From: Agrostemma githago
Taxonomy: Eukaryota > Streptophyta > Magnoliopsida > Caryophyllales > Caryophyllaceae
Direction of reading: 5' to 3'
Length of the DNA: 64,000 nucleotides
Assembly: GCA_958450325.1 (NCBI GenBank)
Contig: OY288239.1
Location: 60,345,049-60,409,048 of the forward strand
Shown piece by piece: positions 53,239 to 64,000 of the stretch. The number at the start of each line of letters is the position of its first letter. The stretch's first letter is position 1. The translations under genes and the position numbers were made by a program. The notes below the pieces were generated by a model, which saw only the letters and a program-made list of their open reading frames with translations, had not been told where the DNA came from and searched no databases.

Positions 53239-56200
53239 TCCAACTCCCTAAAAAGAAGTTTCGTCCTCGAAACTTGAAGTTCAAAGACAAGATCAAAAGA
53301 ATATAAGAATTACAAGTGATCATCACCACAAGTCGTCTCGGAATCCAAACCGTTGCGCACTCTGATCCTTATAAACACTCAAACCACCAAAGTGTATCTC
53401 AAGTCCTCAATGTTAAATAATAATTATCCATTCTATAACCTCAATCACATTAATCCCAAATAATCACAACCCAAAATAATCGCTAAATCAATACCATCTT
53501 CCAAATAGTCGTCTATTTTATCGCGATATGACCTTATCGAGTAAACTTGGTCAATATTTCCACACCAACATCACATTAAGCATGTGGTAACTCTCATAAA
53601 TATCATTACATCTTAGATCCCATAATATCAATGATTGCCTTACGTTCACCAAGTATTCTCAATACCCTTAAGTAATACTCATCGATATACAACATCTTAT
53701 CTCATGAATTACCAACTTCTACTCCATTTATTTCAAACATTATCCACAAATATCAGCCATCATTCCAAAACATATACGCTCTCTCACCATCTGTACGAAC
53801 TTATTACTATACACCACAAAAGATGAAATCGACCAGAGCTCCATATAGATAATCTTTAAACAAAGAATATCTTCTGACCTAGAAAACTCTTATATTCACT
53901 AGATCCATTAGAACTATCACTACTTCAATATCCTCAAAGCAAGTAGTGCTTACTATCATCCACAACTCTAACGCTCAAAATCCTTTAATATAATATCGCA
54001 AATCTTCTCGATATATGTATTACTGTCCAAATCCACAAATTTAAGACCTTAAATATGATTATAACTATCACAAACTCAATGCAACCTCAATCTCATGACA
54101 TAATTATTAGTCACACGCACAAAATCCAATCACTTCCTTTGAACACATCTGATCACGCTATTCCTAGGCACCCAAAGAATCATACACCTTTAGTTAAGCT
54201 AGTACCCAATGTACCACAATATACTAGTCCATTGATAATGCAATTCCACAAAAGCATTGAATCATAATATCACCGTACAAATCTCATCATCAATATAACG
54301 ACCAAGCTTATACCCTCAATTTTTAATTACAATTTATTATCCATCAATAAATATTTTAACCTTAAAAGTCCATCAAGGGAATGCCCAAATCTATGTCCTT
54401 CAATAAATGACTCATGCACTTAAATGAAACACCTTATCTCCAAAGTTTTCTATATAGCTTTTGAAGGAACAAATTAACATCCACGTTCCCTAATGTAATA
54501 ACATCCTCAAACTTTCCGGAGGTTGGTATAAGGCCTTAAATACAACACTTCCATAACACCATATATTACCCCAATTCATACTCATATACTATGTTCTATG
54601 CTCTCAACTTCAATTAACTCAATCTCAAACTCGATGTATAAACATTTCGCCAAAGGATCCAAACTTCCACTATGAGATGATCACAAGTAGTTATGAAGAA
54701 GGAATCAAAAGTTTTCACATTACCATAAAAGAGCATAAAGCACGCGAGCTAAAAAGAAAATATTTTTGAGCAATACCACAAGGTAAAAGTTTGAGAAGTT
54801 GCAGCACAAGCTGACATCAAGGCGAAAGAGAAATTACAAAAAGTTGAAGGAAGAGAAAGTTGGAGTTAAAATAATTATCAAATAGAGGGTATCGAAAGAT
54901 CAAATATAAAAAGGACAAATATAAAAGGAAACTTTTGGTTGGTATGAAAATATGAGAGGCACGGTTGATACGATCAAGGAGACAAGGATAGACGACTCAA
55001 AACAGTTCTATCTACCCAAAGACGACACCTTAATAATATAAGTAAAGCACGAAAAAAATCAGGGTCTTACAATTCTCGTACAATCATCACTCAAGGTATC
55101 TCTGTCTCTTAACATCCTTTAATCATATTACCATAATACCTCAAGACCGACAAATCTCTATGTAATTGTCCCTTTACAATCACTATGTTCCTCAGATAAT
55201 CATTCTCTAGACTATTAAATCCCAATACCTTCATCTAATCATAAATAATGAATAAAACCATAGAATCCTCTACATCCTTAAAAAGACAAATACCACGATT
55301 CATTATCTCCATATTCAATATGGGAGTTTACTAAATCAAGATCTAAACATTAATACGTCATAAGTTCATAACTCATATTGCTCTCTTTCACTCGGTCCTT
55401 AAAAGGTATGATCATTAAATAACTCCTCAATAGATAAATCGTAAATTCTTTTCATCACACGCTGATTGCCATTAACGGTTCTTACTCCTCGAATATAGTA
55501 TTTCAATTCAAGGCAAGCCTAATTCCCAAAATTCTCATCCTTTAATCTAAAATCCACAATAACATTCAATTCTGTACCATCCTATATTCTTAATCCATAA
55601 GTAACCCACATAACCTATTTTCCTTAAGACAAATTTCAATAATTCTCCTGATTAAAGGCATCAGTCACAATATTCCCAATTAATATACCATAAGATGAAC
55701 CTATCCATCAGGTCTCTCATTCCCTATAAAATCATGAAACCATAGTCGTACATCTTACACCATACACAAACACTTAATGTCATCAATAAGGATTTCCTCA
55801 AAAATAGAAGGACTTAACACTCATAATCCCAAAGTAAACATCGTCATAACAACCTCTATTCCCAAAGTAAACTTCATCTCAACAATCTCTAATCCCAAAG
55901 GAAACATCATCTCACAACCTCTAATCTCAGATTAAACTTCTTCGCGACCAAACTCTTGATAATAATTGCTCTTTTCTTTCATACTTAAATCTCCAAATAC
56001 AATCAATTCTAACTTATTAACCCAAGACTGAATCACAACAGGAAAACTCTCAAAGTTACCTTAAGAAGAGACAACACCACCAAGTGATCCAAAAGGATAA
56101 TAGTACGAGAAGAGTAAAGCTCGAGTTATCAAGGATTAAGAGTTTTGACAAACATATAACCAAAAGTACGATGTGTATGTAACATAAAGAGAGATTTTTT

Positions 56201-56607
56201 TTCCAAAGATAACCGTGATTTAAATCAACAAAGCATGCTTGAAAAAGTCTTTACGCGAACCATGCACTTAATACAATTATTAAAGATAACCATTCAGGCA
56301 TGAACAATTAAAACATGAACAACACATGTAACACAATTAATAACGAGACGAAACGTTAAAACATACAGAAGCAAGTACATGATCAACATTTGTAATACAA
56401 TTAATAACAAGACGGAACATTAAAGCATAAAGAGGCAATTACATGATTAACACTTGTAATACAATTAATAATGATATGAAACACTAAGGCATAAACAGAT
56501 AAATCCTTAATTGTTTCTACCCCCATTTACTCTCACTCAATTACTAAGTCAAGTTATTCTTTAAATGATTAAGCGAGAGTTGGGAGCGTGTTCGCTCTGA
56601 TACCAAC
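53239..56607 (-). other. Element C internal region, non-coding
   Basis: AT-rich. It runs from the polypurine tract (minus strand AGGGAGTTGGAT, 53239-53250) to the primer binding site (minus strand TTGGTATCAGAGC, 56594-56606). No frame exceeds about 70 codons with any family motif. Two passages repeat phrases such as CCCAAAGTAAACATCGTC and CCCAAAGTAAACTTCATC (55838-55900) and ATTAATAACAAGACGGAACA-type phrases (56335-56480), so short internal repeats exist. Confidence 0.85.
56594..56606 (-). other. Primer binding site of element C (tRNA-iMet type)
   Basis: The minus strand reads TTGGTATCAGAGC directly next to the right LTR. It shows that C is oriented minus and that the right LTR is the 5' one. 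Confidence 0.93.
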
Positions 56608-59581
56608 TGTAACAACCCGGATTTTTAAAAACTTATAATAATATAAATAATATGAAATATAGGGTCAAAGGTGGCGGAAACACCTGACCGAATCCGGATC
56701 GCCACTATCTCGACATTCAACTAATACATTAATCAAAAGTGTTCAAAATGAAAATCAAAAGAAACTTAAATAAAGGTCTCTCTCCACAGGTCTTCCCCAA
56801 CATCATCATATTCAACAGCATCTCGAAATACCTGAAAGGGGGGTCCACAGTCAGTGGGGAGCAACTAGATGTTCTCCCAGTCATGGTTATAACAAGTTGA
56901 ACAGGCACAGCAATAATAATGAAAGATAACATAATCAAACGACATATGAAGATATCAATACACATGACCCACATGTTATAAGACACGATCATATAATTTA
57001 TTGCAATCCATAGTTAATCATAACGATCGAGATGGATACTATGTATCCATCCAAACAACTCGGAGTAAGTAACAACAGACTTCATACAAAGATGTATAGG
57101 ACATAGAATGAACACCGGCTAGAGTATGTAACTGATACTCTAACTAGTCAGAGCGTGTAACTGACCCTCTGACACGGAGCGTGTAACTGACCCTCCGTTT
57201 TGTGAAGTATGTAACTGATACTCCACGGTACTATGTATAGCGTGTAACTGACGACTATATGTCTAAGACCTGGCCAGAGCTCTCGACGCAGTAACTGTAC
57301 GTCGAACGACACACGGGAACCCAGAACGTGTAACTGACGAATCTGGACCCACCGAACATAGACCAATTAAACCTCTTGCGAGCAGTATTGGTTCATTCCG
57401 ATAGTATGTAACTGATACTACCGTCATCTATATCACTAACCATCATGTACGTTGTACAGTGTAACTGACTGCCAACTGCGTGAGCAACCTCACGACTTCT
57501 ACGTAGTACAGTGTAACTGACTGCACCATGTAGTAATCAGACTGAATATAGTGTCACTGACTATACCAGGGAAAATCAGGCCCTAGATAGTGTAACAGAC
57601 TATACCAAGTACTAACCAAACCTAGTATAGTGTCACTAACTGTACCAGGGAAAATCAGGCCCTAGATAGTGTAACTGACTATACCAAGTGCTAAACAAAC
57701 CTAGTACAGTGTCACTAACTATACCAGGGAAAATCAGGCCCTAGATAGTGTAACTGACTATACCAAGTGCTAAACAAACCTAGTACAGTGTCACTAACTA
57801 TACCAGGGAAAATCAGGCCCTAGATAGTGTAACTGACTATACCATGTGTTAACCATTCGTGATAAATATCACGACTCAAACATAAAACAATGTAACTGAT
57901 TGTTCCAAAAGAAAGATATAGAAGTAATCAAACAACGATAACATGGTAAAGTTATAGCACAACCGACTATAACCTTCAAATAGTGATAGAGTTAATGTTT
58001 AACAAAGTATAATCCTGAACATCTAACGTGTATTAGTATTCAAGGTTAAGGTAAGGCTACATTAACCTTGTCTACTAAAGTGAAGTTATGTATATAACCT
58101 CAACCCAAAGGTGGTGTCATAGTATAACCACTATAACGTCAACTTCAAGTTAAGATTACATTAACCTCGACTATAACCTTGTGAGGTTACCCTAACCTCA
58201 GTGAGATTATAGCTTCGTAACGGTGTTACGTAATCCTCAAGTGAAGGATATCGTAACTTCCCATTGAAGTTACTTGACTTCAAGTAAGGTTACATTAACC
58301 TTGTTACAACCTCGTGAGGTTACACTAACCTCCGTGAGATTATAACACGCAATAAGGTTACATTATCCTCATGTGAAGTTGTACAGTAACTTTCCAATAA
58401 AGTTACGTAAACCTCAACTAAGGTTATATTAACCTTGATCATAACCTCGTGGAGTCACTTAAATTGAGCCCCAACGAGACTATAACCCCGCATTGAAGTT
58501 ACCTTAACCTTAAGTGAAGTTGTATAGTAACTTTCCAATAAAGTTACATGACCTTCAATCAAGGTTAGATTAACCGTAACCCTAACCTCAACCACCGGGT
58601 GATGGTAGGTTGAGTCATCATTGAATCTAGGGTTTGAAACCCTAAAAGCATCGATGAAACAACCCTAGCATCTCCAAACGAAGAGGCCAAGCGGCTCACG
58701 TACGAATTTTAGATGTCACAATGGATTAGATCTAACAATTCTAATATAACAAAAACGATAATTATAGATCTAATGAAATAATAAATCGTTCAATTAACAT
58801 ACTAATTAATTAGACTCTTTAAATCATGAATAAAGACACAACACAAATCAATTAAATCATGATACAAATCATTAAAATCACACAACACATTCAAGATGCA
58901 TAAACACGAAAAGAATCACATCTAGTTACCAATTTGCGATTTAATCAACGATCTTTTCTTCAACGATATAAACGTTTCCCCCGGTCACATCTCCTTGTCT
59001 ATACCATCATCAATCACGTGCCAAAACCAAACAAAACCCTGATTAAACACTACTAAAAACAATTAGGAAAAACTAGCGCGAAAGGAAACGAAACTTACGA
59101 AACGATGTGAACAATTGCGCTAGGATCGAAGAGACTTGAAGAGGATGATTAATAATGCATAATAGTGATGATGGAGGCACGAAAATATAGGTATGGAGGG
59201 AGTATAGGCGTGGCTAAGAGAAGAGGAAGAGAGGAGAGAAAGAAAACCTAATTCTAGGGTTTGCAAATGAGAAGTAAGGGTGAAATTCTCACCTAATCAC
59301 ATGTATATATAGGCAAGGATCATGGGTAAACCTTACTTGGGCCCAAATCTCAATGCTCCCTCATCAATCCACATGTGGAAAACAAGGATGGGTTAGCCTT
59401 GGCCTAAATTCCAAGCTAAACAAACAAAAGGTTACAAGGATGCAATTTCCGGAAAAATTAAATAGGAAAAAGGGAATATCCGAATAGAGAAATTTTAGGA
59501 ATTGAATTAAATAAATAATTTCGGATATTATAATATATGAAATGGAATAAATAATTATTTCCGAAAAGTCGGGGTGTTACA
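56608..59581 (-). repeat. Element C 5' LTR (right copy)
   Basis: Nearly identical to 50270-53238, with the same hairpin array (57120-57905), 79-bp tandem repeat and GGTTA/TAACC array (58040-58576). Small differences include a TAA insertion near 59274 and a few substitutions. Confidence 0.97.
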
Positions 59582-59586
59582 ACCCC

Positions 59587-62234
59587 CATAGGGCAAAAGG
59601 TATTTTGTCGGGCCAGTCCCGATAATTATCAGCCATCTTTTTGAGTATGGTGACAATCGTTTTATTAGCTGCCTCTACTGCTCCGTTCGTTTGGGGACGG
59701 TATGGCGAGGACGTGTGCCTTTGAATTTTGTATTTAGCCAGTAATGTTGCCGTCTCAGCTTGGAAATGAGTTCCATGATCACTGATAAATTCATGTGGGA
59801 TTCCATACCGGCATATTATATTGTTTTGGATAAATTTGGCGACATGTTTGGCATTGAGGATGCGATATGATTCAGCTTCGACCCATTTGGTGAAATAGTC
59901 GATAGCTACCAGAATGAAACAATGTCCACCAGTACCAGAGGGATTTACTTTCCCGATTATGTCGATACCCCATGTCGAGAACGGCCAAGGTGACGTCATG
60001 GTATAGAGCAGAGATGGCGGCATATGTTGCACATTGCCAAAGATTTGACAGTTATGGCAATGTTTGACATATAACTGGCAGTCGGCCTCCATGGTGTTCC
60101 AGTAATACCCGAGCCTCATGATTTTTCGGACCAACATGTGAGCATTCATGTGTGGGCCGTTTTCACCATCATGTACTTCGGCCATTACTTTCTCGGCCTT
60201 ATATTTGTCAACACAAAGGAGAAGAGCCCCCTGTGCCGTCTTTTTGTACAGTTGTCCGATGAACTGGGTGGCTAGCCTTCGTAAGGCTTTTTTGGCTCGG
60301 CTTTCCGTCCCGGGAGGATACTCTCCGTTGGTCAGGTATGTTAACACGGCCTGGTACCATGGTTCGGGATCGGTTATCTCGATGTCTTCAATGTCATGGA
60401 CGTACGCCGGCTCGGACCGTCTTTCGACGCAAATTGGCATACTGGTCACATGGTCGGGAATGTTCAGTAAAGATGCTAATTTTGAGAGTGCATCTGCAAA
60501 CTGATTTTCTTCCCGAGGCAAGTATATGTACTCTACCTTTTGGAATTGTTTCTCGAGATCCCTTACTCGTGCCTGGTAGGCCACGAGATTAGCATTCCGA
60601 GTCTTCCATTTTTGAAGTGCTTGGTTAATGACCAAGGATGAGTCGCCATGTACCCGGAGATTTGTGATCCCTAGGTTGGCGGCGGCTTGTAGCCCATAAA
60701 TGCATGCTTCGTATTCTGCTGCATTATTGGTAACGTCAAAGTCCAGCTTGATGGAGACGGGAGTATGCTCCCCTCTTGGTGAAATTAGGAGGATCCCGAC
60801 TCCGAACCCTCGAAAATTAGATGCTCCGTCGAAGTATAAATCCCATGTTTCGGCATCGGTATGGAAAATATCTTCGTCTGGGAAGGACCAGGTGTCGGTG
60901 TGTCCTTCCTCGGTTATTGGGCTGTCAGCGAGGAATTCAGCTACTATTCGCCCCTTAATAGCTTTTAAAGGTACAAATTTCAGGTCGAATTCTGCCAACA
61001 TTAGAGTCCATCTTGAAATCCGGCCATTGAGGATGGGTTTTTCGAAAAGGTACTTGATCGGGTCCATCTTGGATAGAACATGGACCTCGTAGCTGAGCAT
61101 ATAATGTCGGAGCTTCTTAGTGGCCCAGACTAGAGCCAAGCACGTCTTTTCGAGCATGGTATATTTGCACTCATACTCTAAAAACTTCTTACTGATGTAA
61201 TAGATGGCTCGTTCTTCGGAGTCAACTGTCTGAGCTAGCATAGCCCCCATGGCTGTCTCGGTCGTTGTTAGGTATAACGACAGAGGCAAACCGGGTTGAG
61301 GTGGCATCAAAACTGGCGGAGCAGACAGAATTTCTTTGATTTTGTCGAAAGCAGCTTGGCATTTGTCATCCCATAGTATCCGTTCCCCTATTTTCAGTTT
61401 CTTGAAAATTGGTTCACACACCATGGTTAGCTTGGAAATGAATCGACTAATATACTGGACTTTCCCGAGAAATCCCCTTATTTCTTTTTCGGTTTTAGGA
61501 GCTTGCATCTCGGTAATGGCTTTGATTTTAGCTGGGTCGACTTCGATACCTCGTTGGCTAACGATATGACCCAGTAATTTGCCTGACGTTACCCCAAAAC
61601 TGCACTTTTGAGGGTTTAGCCTCATGTTGTATTTGCGCAATCGGGTGAAAACTTTTCTTAGGGCGGTGATGTGACCGTCCCGCTCTTTGGATTTGACGAT
61701 CATGTCGTCTACATAGACCTCTACCTCTTTATGCATCATGTCATGTAGTAAGGTGGTAGCGGTCCTTTGGTATGTGGCCCCGGCATTAATAAGACCAAAC
61801 GGCATGACGGTGTAACAGTAAGTACCCCAAGGTGTAGTGAAGGTAGTCTTACTCATGTCTTCTTCCGCCATCTTGATTTGATTATATCCGGCATACCCGT
61901 CCATGAATGATAGAAGGGCATGATCGGCCGTGTTATCCACCAGTATATCGATGTGTGGTAACGGAAAATCATCTTTCGGGCTTGCTTTGTTAAGATCCCG
62001 AAAATCTACGCATACCCGCACCTTACCGTCCTTTTTAGGAACCGGCACGATGTTTGCGACCCAGTTCGGATACTCGGACACTTGTATGAAGCCGGCTTTG
62101 AACTGTTTGTCGAGTTCTTCCTTTACTTTGAGAGACCACTCGGGCCTCATTCGACGAAGCTTCTGTTTGACCGGTTTGCACCCGTCTTTGATAGGTATGT
62201 GGTGCTCGGCTATTTCCCGGTCTATCCCCGGCAT
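59587..62234 (-). pseudogene. T2 pol: RT, RNase H, archaeal-type RNase H and integrase
   Basis: One long minus-strand frame from MPGIDREIAEHH. RT has D112 in FMDGYAGYNQ and YVDD at 174-177. The connection RNase H covers about 315-425. A second RNase H of archaeal type (about 463-590) keeps D469 (LYFDGAS), E508 (EYEA), D531 (HGDSS) and D581 (FADALS); this dual set is a hallmark of the Tat clade. Integrase has H688, H695/H699, C726 and C729 in its zinc region and D758, D819, E854 in its core. Element C interrupts after FALWG; the rest is at 49804-50269. Upstream, a TGA at 62247-62249 replaces the Trp of FAWSYKDMPGID. So the enzyme part looks intact, but the polyprotein is broken. It would copy RNA to DNA and integrate it. 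Confidence 0.97.
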
Positions 62235-62246
62235 GTCCTTGTAGGA

Positions 62247-63320
62247 TCACGCAAAGACATCTTTGAACTCTTGGAGGAGGTTTATAAACTGTTGTTTCTC
62301 CTCGGGATCTAAGGATAACCCTATCTTAAGTATCTGAGGCTCTAAGGTTGTTCCCACGTTTATGGACTCGGTCTCTTCAATTACCGGATTTCGGGATTCC
62401 CTTTGCTCTAGTTGCTCGATCAGATGTGGAGGTAAGGGTACCTGTTCGTCGGATTTCTCAATGTCATAGCATAAATCATTTTCGAAAGCAGGATTTAAAA
62501 GAGACAAGTCGTAAGCAGAACGGTTGTTATTATTGATTGAAAATTTAGAAAACAGCTCAAAGAGAGCAGCCATCTGATCATTGGTCAGTGGCGGGATTGG
62601 TAAAGCACTCGGGACAGACCCCGAAGTGCTAGCAGCAGGAATGATAGAAGGGAGAGGGGTTACAGGAGTGACTCTAGCACCGACTTCTCTAGACTCGACC
62701 TCAGACTCTGACTCAGACTCCGACTCAGACTCGGACTCAGACTCAGGCATGTCTCCCTCTCCGGCGACCAGCTTGTAGATCTTTCCTTGACTGTCAGTCC
62801 ACTTGACAGTCTTCCTCCAGGCCCTTTTCCCCGTCTCGGAGCCAACATCCGAGATCAGCTTGGTCGGGTCAAACCTGTTGCTGCAGAGAATCAGGTTGAC
62901 CAGGTCTTCCTTTGGAGTCGGGGCTACGGTGTCTTCCCCGAAGAGTAGCCCCAGCGCGGGCTCGGCATCGTCCGCTCCGTCGGACTGGATGAGGGCGAAC
63001 ACCTCATTCGGGATGTAGTTGCAATCCCGGGCCAAGTGGGTCCCGAGGTGCGTAGCGTTGGGTTGGTATAGTCCAACCTGGACAGCCCCGAATACGGGTG
63101 TGACAAAGTAGTCAGACAACCGTGGGCTGTAAGGGCTCAAGTAGATACCCTTCATGATGTTGCAGGCTTTTTCAATCCCTGCTCGGACAACGTTGTCCGG
63201 AATAAGGGCGTAGCCAAGGCCGAAGTGAGAGTCTTCGTCCTTGAGAACCTCGATGATCTTCCCAGCTGGAAGGTCGGGTCGAGAGGTAGCCCCCGGAAGG
63301 TACCCTAGGTTTTGGAGCAT
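62247..63320 (-). pseudogene. T2 pol: linker between protease and RT
   Basis: 357 codons in the same frame as RT. They start near MLQNLGYLPGATSRPDL, which sits where Tat elements often have a degenerate G-patch (GYxPGxGLG). A GLGYALIPD segment, an acidic (SE)n run (minus strand, 62694-62753) made of GACTCAGACTC-type repeats, and the conserved run-up to RT (IGLSLDPEEKQQFINLLQEF, then KDVFA) follow. The frame ends at the TGA described for RT. Upstream it overlaps the protease frame by 16 bp in another phase, so a frameshift is needed to join them. Whether this is a mutation or a programmed shift cannot be decided from one copy; mutation is simpler. Confidence 0.85.
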
Positions 63321-63865
63321 CGTGTCAATGCCGTGGTGAAGTAAGGCCTAAAAAGGTACTCTTCCTCGATCATCCCTACAAAGTCGAACCCCCAGAGGTC
63401 CGTGCGGCCCGTGGCGTTACAGCTAGCCACGGTCATTGGGGTCGCCTCTAGAGTAATAATACCGTCGAGTAGAGGCATCTTGATCTTACGGTGGAGGGTG
63501 GAGGACACGGCTTTCACCGCGTGAATCCACGGCCTTCCTAGGAGCAGGTTGAATGATGAGGTGACATCAATCACCTGGAATTCAAGCTCCTTTTCTATCG
63601 GGCCCGTTATGATGGTCAGTTTTATGGCCCCAGCTACCGACTTTGGACTCCCATCAAAGGCTTGGATGGTTTGAGCAGTCGGGATATAGTCAGCCTCGGT
63701 AATGCCGAGGGCTTTGGCCGTCCTTAGAGGAAGGACATTCACGGCCGACCCGTCATCAACTAGGGTCATCGGGAGGTATTTTCCCCGGCAAATCACCGTG
63801 ATGTAAAGGGCCAGGTTATAAGAGGTCCCGAACGGCGGCAGATCGGCTTCGGAAAAGGTGATCAT
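63305..63865 (-). pseudogene. T2 pol: aspartic protease
   Basis: 186 codons. ITFSEADLPPFGTSYNLALY precedes the protease. The active site reads TLVDDGSAVNVLPLRTAKAL (DDGSA, close to the DTGA/DNGS patterns of the clade), and FNLLLGRPWIHAVKAVSSTL is the typical C-terminal LLGRPWIH strand. This enzyme would cut the Gag-Pol polyprotein. The start given by MITF is not natural; coding continues upstream through a TGA at about 63869-63871. Confidence 0.93.
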
Positions 63866-64000
63866 TGGGCCTCATACTTTGGCCTTACCCTTTAGGTGGG
63901 GTAGGACCGTGGCTACCATTTCAGCGGGGGCAGCCAAAGAGTCGATCTTGACTTGATCGAGAGCCTTTGTAAGTGCTTCTCGATGTTCTTGCGAGCTAAC
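63866..64000 (-). pseudogene. T2 gag-pol, part running off the window
   Basis: The protease frame continues upstream as SSQEHREALTKALDQVKIDS, LAAPAEMVATVLPHLKGKAKV, then TGA (in place of a likely Trp, V-W-GPMITF). This is the region between gag and protease in Tat elements. The gag, leader and 5' LTR of T2 lie beyond the window. Confidence 0.8.

Larger units (their letters stand above)
50270..59581 (-). mobile_element. Element C: LARD-like non-coding LTR retrotransposon
   Basis: 9312 bp in T2 pol, with a perfect 5-bp target duplication ACCCC (50265-50269 and 59582-59586). LTRs of 2969 and 2974 bp differ at only a handful of sites, so it is young. The minus strand has a tRNA-iMet-type primer site and a 3' end (TTCGAGGACGAAACTTC then AGGGAGTTGGAT) like that of D and Tekay chromoviruses. 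The 3.4-kb internal region has no recognisable gene, so it fits a large retrotransposon derivative mobilised by a chromovirus. Confidence 0.95.

Noticed and set aside
53021..53329. 102-codon minus-strand frame in element C
   Set aside because: It spans the LTR/internal boundary and the polypurine tract, so it cannot be a conserved gene.
63305..63320. Programmed frameshift between the T2 protease and linker frames
   Set aside because: No slippery sequence is obvious, and this copy has other disabling changes nearby, so a plain indel is simpler. A single copy cannot settle it.

Overview
This window looks like repeat-dense heterochromatin or intergenic DNA of a higher plant, probably a core eudicot and possibly Caryophyllales (the second is a weak guess from element style). 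I see no ordinary host gene, tRNA gene or complete rRNA gene. Almost everything is retrotransposon, in nests up to four insertions deep. Working names used below: T0-T3 are Ty3/Gypsy Tat-clade elements or fragments, A and B are Athila-like elements, C is a non-coding LARD-like element, and D is a chromovirus-like unit.

Layout. 1-5372: T0, on the minus strand. It holds a tandem-repeat 3' UTR, a decayed plant-mobile-domain gene on the opposite (+) strand, and the integrase end of pol, which is split by a Cassandra-type solo LTR with a 5S-like core. 5373-11837: D, a 3.65 kb LTR with internal sequence on both sides, bounded by 31-bp direct repeats. 11869-39110: a T1 LTR (-) split by a LINE (about 12.88-37.48 kb). 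The LINE contains a hAT-like non-autonomous transposon (15999-16679) and Athila-like element A (17541-36980), and A contains Athila-like element B (21472-31236). 39521-44104: a T1 antisense-gene fragment, then T3 (+) with LTR, PBS, long leader and gag. 44350-64000: T2 (-), the best preserved element, with PBS, LTR, polypurine tract, an intron-containing antisense gene on the + strand, and a nearly intact pol (protease, RT, RNase H, archaeal-type RNase H, integrase). T2 pol is interrupted by C (50270-59581), which has a perfect 5-bp target duplication.

How the parts relate. A and B keep gag and protease-like coding but no RT or integrase, so they would need enzymes from other elements. C has no recognisable coding. 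T2 could once have supplied such functions but now has several stops and a frameshift. Many disabling changes here read as C-to-T or G-to-A, as expected for cytosine-methylated silenced DNA.

Most striking signal. A, B and T2, which are separate retrotransposon families, each carry a cluster of 4-6 short palindromes just upstream of the LTR TATA box. The palindromes share the central hexamer CGRYCG but have family-specific arms: ATAGT/ACTAT in A, ATCC/GGAT in B, ACT/AGT in T2. Spacing is regular, about 20-23 bp within runs and about 47-51 bp between them. The same arrays recur in an intron, in the protease leader and next to a second TATA-like site. Separately, each LTR of C carries a run of predicted hairpins whose stems differ while the loop GTAACTG stays constant.
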